From positions 1-11,138 of the forward strand of contig JBBRTW010000223.1 of NCBI GenBank assembly GCA_038244055.1: a DNA stretch of 11,138 nt. The letters run 5' to 3'. This DNA is from DASPKW01 sp038244055 (GTDB taxonomy: Bacteria; Planctomycetota; Phycisphaerae; Tepidisphaerales; Tepidisphaeraceae). Below the pieces are notes generated by a model that saw only the letters and a program-made list of their open reading frames with translations, did not search any database and was not told where the DNA came from. A program made the position numbers and the translations under genes. Below are positions 6,163-11,042 of this stretch, piece by piece. The first letter of the stretch is position 1; every line of letters starts with the position of its first letter.

Positions 6163-8517
6163 TCACGGGTTGATGATGACCTGCTTCAGCACCGACCAAT
6201 TCGGCCCCTGCTGGCCGGCCTTGAGCGGGTCCTGCTCGTAGCGAACGGAGGTGGATTTCGTGGGCTTTCCATCGCCATCCTGTTCGATGATGACCTTGCC
6301 GTCGGCCGCGAATTCGTAGGTCTTGTCGAGGCCGAAGCGGGTCCAGCCGGTCATCTTCCCGGCCGAGTCGTAGTGATACACATCGCGCCAATTCTTCGGC
6401 CGCGACAGATTCGGATCGCTGTAATTGAGGCGATAGTTGGCCGAGGCGAGTTTGGGCAGAAGCAGGCCCGCCAGCAACTCGGCCTGGAAGCGCTGCACCT
6501 GGGCCTTCTCGAAACGATTGAGCCGATCGATCGGCGCGCCGACACCGCCAACCAGGGGGGTAATCTCAATCAGGGCCTCCGGCGCTTCCTTGGCAATACC
6601 GAGCCCGATCAACCGCTTGCGGGCGTTGTCCAGAACCGATTTCGCGGCCGGGCCACCTGCGGTGATCGCTTCTTTCAAGATGGCGGCGTTGGTGTCGAAG
6701 AATTTCGGATCGAGTACGAGTTGAGTGAGTGCGGATTCGATCAATGTCTTCGCCGGCGCGCTGAGCGAAGCATTGGTAAAACCAGATGCGATCGTGGGGG
6801 CGGGAGGGGCTGTCGCGGTGCCGGGCGTCGTGCCACCACCGGGGGTTGTCGCTCCGCCGGGCGTTGTTGCACCCCCTGGTGTCGTTGCGCCACCGGGCGT
6901 TGTAGCGCCACCGGGCGTCGTCGCGCCACCGGGCGTCGTAGCACCCCCCGGTGTCGTTGCCCCCGCCGGAGTCGCCGCCGGCTGGCTCGCGGGCGGCGCG
7001 AGCGCCGGTGTCTTCGATTCCAGTAAATCCTTCTGCGCCTTCTGATCCTTCGCCTCCACCGCCCGCCGATAGGCCGGCGCCATCTTCGCCAGCACTTTCA
7101 CATCCTCCGGCTTGAGCGCGGATTTGAGCAGCGCGATCCCCGGCGTCGGCGCATCGACCGCAAGGGCATCCAGCATTCCCTGCCAATTGCTCACGGTCAC
7201 ATGCGCTTCCCCCATCCCATAGCCGATCTCCGCGATTCGCTCCTTTTCATCGTAAGTCCGCGCCTCCGCATCCAGGCTGAACATCGTCACCAAGCCCGGC
7301 GCGGACCAGTACGCGCCGTTATTCACGAACGCCCCGATGTCCACGCGATTCGATTCCAGCGCTGCTCCCGCCGCGATCGGCCGGCGCTCGTGATACCCCA
7401 CCGTGATCTCCACCCTCGATCCCGCATCATTGAGCGGCTTGATGGTGATCCGCTTCTCATCCCCGCGCAGGACCACCCACTGGAACTTCAGCGGCCGATG
7501 GCTCACATCGAAGCTCGACTCGGCCGAGACCACCATCCGCCGCTTGCCGCCCGCCCCGCGCCAGATTCGGGCGATGCCGCAGGGCGTATCGGCCAGTTTC
7601 TCCGTCACCGCCACCGGCTCGAAATAGTCGATGCCATTCTCCACATGATCCTCCTCCATCACCGCGATCTGCACCATCGGGGGGATCGCCTCGGCCGTGA
7701 TCTCGTGGGCCAGGTTCACCATCTTGAGATCATCCACGTTCGCCCCCTCGAACACGGTCGGGTGCGCGATGCCGGTAAGATAATCCGCCTCCGTCTTCAC
7801 CTGCTTGCCCGTGCGCCGCAGGATCATCTGCATGGTCGGCATCAGCAGGCCGGTATCGACCAGTTTCTTCTTCACCTCCGGCCGAAACGCCGCCAAAGTC
7901 AGCGGCACCGCCTTCATGAAGGGCTGATCCGATCCCGATGATCCCTGCGAGGTGATCAGGTAAGGCGTGTTGGTGGGATAGACATCCCCGTGCCCCATCG
8001 ATCCATTCGGGCCGATTCCGTTATGCCCCGGATCGTGATCCTGATGCTCGGGGTACATGTAGAGATTGTTGTGCGTGTACTGGCCGTACAGAAACGGCAG
8101 CCCGCGCGGGTGGGAGTAGTACATGCGCACATTCGACCCACCCATCTGGATCGGCGCGGAGGTCGATGAGTTCCCGAACACCACGCCCAGGATGAGCTTG
8201 TGCTGCGCCGCCCAGTCGCTGCGGGCGGCGAGTTCTTCCTTAGTGTACTCATGCTTGATGAGCTGCGGATACGGCTTGCGATCGAGCTCCGAGTGCGTCC
8301 GGTCGCGGTTGTCATAAACATCCCCGACATTCCCCGCCGCCGTCCCCTCGGCGTACCACTTCTTCACCAATTCCCCGGCCGGGGTCTTGAGCGTCGTGAC
8401 AGGCTGAGTCGATGGCGCGGTGGCCGGCGGATCAGCGAAGAGTTTCACCGCAGAGGCCCAGAGAACGCAAAGGACAAAGACGCCAAAAAAGACAGGAACG
8501 CCAATGCCAGGTGCCAT
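6163..8517 (-). CDS. Large secreted protein of unknown function with PGGATT repeats
   Basis: Not recognised as a named family. The frame is open up to 8676, but everything above about 8517 is dispersed-repeat DNA, so the ATG at 8515-8517 is preferred (784 residues); ATGs at 8529, 8541, 8610, 8658 and 8670 are also in frame. From 8517, residues 7-28 ('VPVFFGVFVLCVLWASAV', then KLFA) form a signal peptide although no basic residue precedes it; upstream starts would add an Arg-rich segment. An N-terminal domain (about 50-280) contains 'YAEGTAAGNVGDVYDNRDR' and a His/Gly/Asn-rich stretch ('PEHQDHDPGHNGIGPNG'). A PKD/Ig-like beta-sandwich probably covers about 330-415 ('RPLKFQWVVLRGD'). A PGGATT hexapeptide array (about 517-564) links to a C-terminal domain with 'RFQAELLAGLLLPKL' and 'YHYDSAGKMTGWTRFG'. 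It is the first gene of a likely two-gene operon with the secreted hydrolase, suggesting a shared extracellular task (inference). Confidence 0.75.
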   Translation of the reverse strand: MAPGIGVPVFFGVFVLCVLWASAVKLFADPPATAPSTQPVTTLKTPAGELVKKWYAEGTAAGNVGDVYDNRDRTHSELDRKPYPQLIKHEYTKEELAARSDWAAQHKLILGVVFGNSSTSAPIQMGGSNVRMYYSHPRGLPFLYGQYTHNNLYMYPEHQDHDPGHNGIGPNGSMGHGDVYPTNTPYLITSQGSSGSDQPFMKAVPLTLAAFRPEVKKKLVDTGLLMPTMQMILRRTGKQVKTEADYLTGIAHPTVFEGANVDDLKMVNLAHEITAEAIPPMVQIAVMEEDHVENGIDYFEPVAVTEKLADTPCGIARIWRGAGGKRRMVVSAESSFDVSHRPLKFQWVVLRGDEKRITIKPLNDAGSRVEITVGYHERRPIAAGAALESNRVDIGAFVNNGAYWSAPGLVTMFSLDAEARTYDEKERIAEIGYGMGEAHVTVSNWQGMLDALAVDAPTPGIALLKSALKPEDVKVLAKMAPAYRRAVEAKDQKAQKDLLESKTPALAPPASQPAATPAGATTPGGATTPGGATTPGGATTPGGATTPGGATTPGGATTPGGGTTPGTATAPPAPTIASGFTNASLSAPAKTLIESALTQLVLDPKFFDTNAAILKEAITAGGPAAKSVLDNARKRLIGLGIAKEAPEALIEITPLVGGVGAPIDRLNRFEKAQVQRFQAELLAGLLLPKLASANYRLNYSDPNLSRPKNWRDVYHYDSAGKMTGWTRFGLDKTYEFAADGKVIIEQDGDGKPTKSTSVRYEQDPLKAGQQGPNWSVLKQVIINP
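6827..6970 (-). repeat. 18-bp coding tandem repeat, 8 units (PGGATT)
   Basis: Eight in-frame 18-bp units encode, in protein order, PAGATT, six PGGATT and PGGGTT. Units differ mostly at synonymous third positions, for example GCG, GCA and GCT for the same Ala. The peptide is therefore better conserved than the DNA. It looks like a flexible, possibly O-glycosylated linker between the beta-sandwich and C-terminal domains. Confidence 0.85.
8444..8494 (+). repeat. Dispersed repeat (TTCACCGCAGAGG type), copy A, inside the signal-peptide region
   Basis: TTCACCGCAGAGG followed by purine-rich CAGAGAACGCAAAGGAC and an A-rich tail resembles a repeat family ('TTCACCGCAGAGACGCAGAG...') I recall from intergenic DNA of many bacteria. 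It matches copy B (minus strand, 8699-8730) at 20 of the first 29 positions, mostly with transitions between them. It is read in frame on the minus strand as the hydrophobic core of the signal peptide of the large secreted protein. Confidence 0.55.
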
Positions 8518-8542
8518 GCCGGGTGCCATGCCGGGTGCCATG
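8509..8542. repeat. 12-bp tandem repeat (GGGTGCCATGCC), nearly 3 units
   Basis: Units at 8509-8520, 8521-8532 and 8533-8542 (partial) abut the 66-bp hairpin element. On the minus strand each supplies an in-frame ATG followed by GCA-CCC-GGC (M-A-P-G). A 9-bp version (GGGTGCCAT, twice) stands in the same place beside the second hairpin copy at 10912-10929. Confidence 0.8.
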
Positions 8543-8604
8543 CTTAGACCCGCCGCCAGAACCCCTTCTTGCGCAATGCCACGAACTCGGCGGGGATAAG
8601 CATG
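8539..8604 (+). repeat. 66-bp inverted-repeat (REPIN/MITE-like) element, copy 1
   Basis: The left arm CATGCTTAGACCCGCCG (8539-8555) and right arm CGGCGGGGATAAGCATG (8588-8604) are inverted repeats matching at 15 of 17 positions, with a 2-nt internal mismatch. They enclose a 32-nt interior. Copy 2 at 10927-10992 has the same orientation, the same total length, identical arms and the same mismatch, but a different interior. No transposase is present in the window, so any mobile origin is inferred. Confidence 0.75.
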
Positions 8605-8648
8605 CCCCATCGACACACCGCTCTCACAATCCGAATGACCCGTTTCAC
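8544..8648 (-). other. Possible micro-ORF, 34 codons, ending WRRV (doubtful coding)
   Basis: Read from the GTG at 8646-8648, this minus-strand frame gives a basic 34-residue peptide whose last 19 residues are MLIPAEFVALRKKGFWRRV. The same frame in the second hairpin copy ends MLIPADEHLLAKGSDWRRV. It overlaps, in another frame, the upstream extension of the large secreted-protein ORF. Most of the shared residues come from the identical DNA arms, so coding is unproven. No ribosome binding site was found. Confidence 0.2.
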
Positions 8649-8698
8649 GACCTGGCATCTTCGTTTCCATCACCAAAGCATATCAAATCCCCCCAAAT

Positions 8699-8730
8699 TC
8701 TCTCCGTGCCCTCCGTGCCTCTGTGGCGAA
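8699..8730 (-). repeat. Dispersed repeat (TTCGCCACAGAGG type), copy B
   Basis: On the minus strand this reads TTCGCCACAGAGGCACGGAG and continues with GGCACGGAGAG, a form related to copy A at 8444-8494 and in inverted orientation to it. It lies in the spacer between the divergent secreted-protein operon and hisI, and contains the GTG at 8723 that opens the longest hisI frame, which is one reason to reject that start. Confidence 0.55.
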
Positions 8731-8779
8731 TTCAGCCCCTCGATTGACAAACCCACCCCCGCCCCCGAAAACTCCATCC

Positions 8780-9169
8780 ATGGATCCGCAACTCGATTCC
8801 CTCAAGTTTGATTCCGCGGGGCTTATCCCCCTCATTGTTCAGGACATCGCAAACGGCCAGGTGCTCATGATGGCCTGGATGAACCGCGAGGCCCTGGAAA
8901 AAACCCTCGCCACCGGCAAAATCCACACCTACAGCCGTTCCCGCGGCCGCCTCGCCCTCAAGGGCGAGTCCTCCCGCCACTTCCAGCACGTCAAGGAGTT
9001 CTACACCGACTGCGACCGCGATGTGGTCCTCTTCAAAGTCGTGCAGGATGTCGCCGCCTGCCACGAAGGCTACCGCTCCTGCTTCTATCGAAAATACGAA
9101 CCCGGCCAAAAGGATTGGAAGACCATCGCCGAGAAAGCGTTCGATCCCAAAGCAGTGTACGAAAAGTAG
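8780..9169 (+). CDS. hisI: Phosphoribosyl-AMP cyclohydrolase (HisI)
   Basis: Histidine biosynthesis enzyme that opens the ring of phosphoribosyl-AMP to give ProFAR, the third step; cytosolic, zinc and magnesium dependent. The 129-residue product has the usual length of a monofunctional enzyme without a HisE domain. Family motifs in order: GQVLMMAWMNREAL (26-39), SRSRGRLALKGESS (52-65, where most relatives have Trp in place of Ala59), TDCDRD (76-81), and ACHEGYRSCFYR (93-104). The expected metal ligands are Asp77, Cys78, Asp79 and Asp81, with Cys94 and Cys101. The frame extends upstream to a GTG at 8723, but that part lies in a dispersed repeat and is proline-rich, so the ATG at 8780 is chosen. 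It stands alone: no other his gene is in the window, and the neighbours are unrelated. Confidence 0.93.
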   Translation: MDPQLDSLKFDSAGLIPLIVQDIANGQVLMMAWMNREALEKTLATGKIHTYSRSRGRLALKGESSRHFQHVKEFYTDCDRDVVLFKVVQDVAACHEGYRSCFYRKYEPGQKDWKTIAEKAFDPKAVYEK

Positions 9170-9321
9170 CGCCGGCGGTTGGGCCTGGGCCTCTCATTGC
9201 CCAATCAACCTCCCAACTACTCGCTACTCGCTACTAACTACTAACTACTAACTACTAACTACTAACTACTGCATCCCCCATTCATCATTCAGAATTCATC
9301 CTTCATCCTTCTGCCTTCCCC
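9170..9321. other. Intergenic spacer between hisI and the potassium channel gene
   Basis: No gene is visible. The spacer holds an imperfect, bulged hairpin just after hisI (GGTTGGGC near 9177 with GCCCAATCAACC near 9199) and two successive 7-bp periodic tracts. No clear promoter or ribosome binding site for the downstream gene is seen. Confidence 0.5.
9217..9270. repeat. Heptanucleotide tandem repeat (CTACTCG/CTACTAA)
   Basis: Two CTACTCG units, five CTACTAA units and a partial CTACT run without interruption. This simple repeat resembles the short tandemly repeated repetitive (STRR) heptamers described in filamentous cyanobacteria. One TAA in it (9256-9258) closes the frame upstream of the potassium channel gene. 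Confidence 0.9.
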
Positions 9322-9322
9322 T
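9281..9322. repeat. Degenerate heptanucleotide repeat (TTCATCC)
   Basis: In strict 7-nt register: TTCATCA, TTCAGAA, TTCATCC, TTCATCC, TTCTGCC, TTCCCCT. It runs up to the putative TTG start at 9322 and decays towards that gene. It is separate in sequence from the CTACTAA tract 10 nt upstream but shares its period. Confidence 0.7.
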
Positions 9323-10701
9323 TGCCCCCCTCTCCCCCCGATCCATCGCCACTTCCCTCGCTCCCGCTGGAGTATCGCAATCCCGTGCTCGCTGGCCGCG
9401 ATCCTTCCCCGCGCCGGCCCGTCGATGCCGCGGCCGAGGTGGTGCGCTGGCTCTTCCCCATTTACATCTTCATCATTCTGATCGGCTTCTTCCTCCTCCG
9501 CGCCGACAGCGTGATGCCGGCCGGCAATCACCTCACCCACGACCGCGCCGTCTTCCAGGCCGTGAATGCCGCCACGCTCACCGGCTTCCAGCTCTCCATC
9601 CATCCCACCGAGTATTTCACCCCCGGCAAAGTCATCCTCCTCTGCCTCATCATCGCCGGCACGCTCTTCTCCCTCATCGTCGGCGGCCTGGCGGTCAAGC
9701 GGATTCTCCGCCTCGAGTGGTCCGACTGGCGCCTGGTCTCGGCCGCCATCATGCTGGAGATCTTCGTCCTCATCGCCGGCATGTTCGGCGGCGGCGGCAA
9801 CACCGGCCTGCTCGAAGGCGCGTTCCAATCCGCCGCCGCTTTCGCCAACTGCGGCCTCTACATCGGCGTACCCCCATCGGCCGCCAGCGCCTACACCCAC
9901 CTCTTCCTCATTCCCCTCTCGGTCCTGGGTGGTTTGGGACTCACCGTCATCCTCGAAATCGGCGATACCCTCACGCGCCGTCGCCCGCTCGCCCTCCTCT
10001 CCATCCACGCCCGCCGGGTGCTCACCATGACCGCCGGGCTCTACCTGATCGGCATGGCAATGGGCGTCCTCCTCCAACTCCTCGACATGAACGCCCTCGG
10101 CCTGCACAAGGACGAATCCTATTTCCACGCCCTGGGCCGCCTCTGGCCCCTCATCCTCTCCAACGCCTCGATCACCTCCCTCAATGCCCGCAGCGCCGGC
10201 CTGAATATCCTCCCCATCTACGGCCTGCCCCGCTCCATGACCTTCTTCACCATGCTCCTCATGTTCATCGGCGCTTCCCCGGCCGGCACCGGCGGCGGAC
10301 TCAAGACCACCACGCTCCACCAGCTTCTCTCCGCCCCCCGCCGCGCGCTGCGCGCCCTCCCATTTCTCCCCTCTTCGGATCCCCTTCGCCCCGCCGGCCC
10401 CCCCTCCCCTCTCGCCCGCCCCTTCGGTATCGCCGCCACCTGGCTTGGCCTCTACCTCGGCGCCCTGCTCCTATTCCAGATGCTCCTGCTCCGCGCTGCC
10501 CCGCAAGTCCCCGGCGACCGCATGCTCTTCATCACGGTGAGCGCCCTCTCCAACGTCGGCCTCTCCCACGACATCCTCTCCATGACCGGCGCCAGCCTCT
10601 ACCTCCTCGCCGCCGCCATGTTCTTCGGCCGAATCACCCCCCTGCTGATCCTGTGGTGGATGGCCGACTCGACCAAGGACGCGGATGTGGCGGTGGGGTG
10701 A
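9322..10701 (+). CDS. Ktr/Trk-type potassium uptake channel subunit (KtrB/TrkH family)
   Basis: Integral membrane subunit for K+ (or Na+-coupled K+) uptake. The 459-residue protein shows the fourfold M1-P-M2 design. Each pore loop keeps its selectivity-filter glycine: TLTGF (Gly88), FANCGLYIG (Gly178), NARSAGLN (Gly293) and SNVGLSH (Gly413). 'MFIGASPAGTGGGLKTTT' (314-331) is the family's third M2 gate region, and MFFGRITPLLIL (433-444) closes the last repeat. Only about 40 cytosolic residues precede the first membrane helix (about 43-60), which fits the eight-helix KtrB layout rather than the ten-helix TrkH layout. The TTG at 9322 gives the longest frame; GTG at 9385 or 9439 are alternatives, since residues 1-20 are proline-rich low-complexity sequence. 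Family members normally need a TrkA/KtrA RCK partner; none is encoded in the remaining 437 nt. The gene is flanked on both sides by heptamer repeats. Confidence 0.9.
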   Translation: MPPSPPDPSPLPSLPLEYRNPVLAGRDPSPRRPVDAAAEVVRWLFPIYIFIILIGFFLLRADSVMPAGNHLTHDRAVFQAVNAATLTGFQLSIHPTEYFTPGKVILLCLIIAGTLFSLIVGGLAVKRILRLEWSDWRLVSAAIMLEIFVLIAGMFGGGGNTGLLEGAFQSAAAFANCGLYIGVPPSAASAYTHLFLIPLSVLGGLGLTVILEIGDTLTRRRPLALLSIHARRVLTMTAGLYLIGMAMGVLLQLLDMNALGLHKDESYFHALGRLWPLILSNASITSLNARSAGLNILPIYGLPRSMTFFTMLLMFIGASPAGTGGGLKTTTLHQLLSAPRRALRALPFLPSSDPLRPAGPPSPLARPFGIAATWLGLYLGALLLFQMLLLRAAPQVPGDRMLFITVSALSNVGLSHDILSMTGASLYLLAAAMFFGRITPLLILWWMADSTKDADVAVG

Positions 10702-10708
10702 GGGGGAG

Positions 10709-10750
10709 GGTTCGGGGTTCAGGGTTCGGGGTTCAGGGTTCAGGGTTCAG
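10709..10750 (+). repeat. G-rich heptanucleotide repeat (GGTTCAG/GGTTCGG), possible G-quadruplex
   Basis: Six 7-nt units (GGTTCGG, GGTTCAG, GGTTCGG, then three GGTTCAG) begin 8 nt after the potassium channel stop. They create regularly spaced GGG/GGGG runs with 3-4 nt loops on the plus strand, extended upstream by GGGG and GGGGG runs at 10695-10710. This pattern permits G-quadruplex folding in DNA or in the 3' end of the mRNA. Confidence 0.85.
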
Positions 10751-10755
10751 GGGTT

Positions 10756-10835
10756 AGACAATGAGACAATGAGACAATGAGACAATGAGACAATGAGACA
10801 ATGAGACAATGAGACGATGAGGCGATGAGACGGTG
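10756..10835. repeat. Octanucleotide tandem repeat, 10 units (AGACAATG)
   Basis: Seven perfect AGACAATG units (10756-10811) are followed by AGACGATG, AGGCGATG and AGACGGTG. The decay is confined to the right end and consists of A-to-G changes. Minus-strand frames through it give repetitive Ser/Leu/Cys-rich peptides and are not taken as genes. Confidence 0.9.
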
Positions 10836-10858
10836 GACGGAGGGTATAGGGTATGTAG

Positions 10859-10878
10859 CTCGACATTCCGATGTCGAG
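10859..10878. repeat. Perfect 8-bp palindrome, 4-nt loop
   Basis: CTCGACAT, TCCG, ATGTCGAG. A perfect stem-loop in non-coding DNA between the octamer tract and the second hairpin element. It could be an operator-like or REP-type site; nothing decides between these. Confidence 0.6.
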
Positions 10879-10926
10879 TCGGCGCGGGGCGCGCCGGGAG
10901 CGGGGCGCGCGGGGTGCCATGGGTGC

Positions 10927-10992
10927 CATGCTTAGACCCGCCGCCAGTCGCTGCCCTTCGCGAGCAGATGTTCATCGGCGGGGATAAGCATG
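10927..10992 (+). repeat. 66-bp inverted-repeat (REPIN/MITE-like) element, copy 2
   Basis: The left arm (10927-10943) and right arm (10976-10992) are identical to those of the copy at 8539-8604, in the same orientation and at the same 32-nt spacing. Identity extends left to GGGTGC (from 10921) and 4 nt into the interior (CCAG). After that the two interiors agree at only about 6 of 28 positions. Confidence 0.75.
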
Positions 10993-11042
10993 CTCGCGTG
11001 CCGCGCCATTCGCAAGATGTAGCTCAGTAGTTCCAAGTTCAC
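10932..11042 (-). other. Possible micro-ORF, 36 codons, ending WRRV (doubtful coding)
   Basis: From the GTG at 11040-11042 this minus-strand frame encodes 36 residues beginning MNLELLSYILRMARHAS and ending MLIPADEHLLAKGSDWRRV. It parallels the micro-ORF at 8544-8648. The preceding in-frame stop is at 11064-11066. No ribosome binding site or other support was found. Confidence 0.2.

Noticed and set aside
6725..7045. Plus-strand frame encoding GVVAPP repeats
   Set aside because: It is only the reverse reading of the PGGATT coding repeat; the minus-strand frame is far longer and continuous.
8518..8676. N-terminal extension of the large secreted protein up to the TTG at 8676
   Set aside because: The frame is open, but it runs through the tandem repeat and the 66-bp hairpin element, which recurs in non-coding DNA at 10927-10992, so protein-level meaning is unlikely.
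8744..8772. Promoter for hisI from a perfect TTGACA at 8744-8749
   Set aside because: No acceptable -10 hexamer is found 16-18 nt downstream; the DNA there is C-rich.
9177..9210. Terminator after hisI
   Set aside because: The stem GGTTGGGC with GCCCAATCAACC needs a 4-nt bulge and has no T tract, so it is too weak to call.
9289..10320. 343-residue Glu/Gly-rich open frame on the minus strand
   Set aside because: Antisense shadow of the potassium channel gene; its composition is low-complexity and it has no motifs.
9717..10757. 346-residue Arg/Pro/His-rich plus-strand frame overlapping the potassium channel gene
   Set aside because: Its composition is typical of a +1 shadow in high-GC DNA, while the overlapping frame has all four pore motifs.
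10709..10835. Possible CRISPR array
   Set aside because: The 7- and 8-nt units are directly adjacent with no unique spacers, so these are simple tandem repeats.
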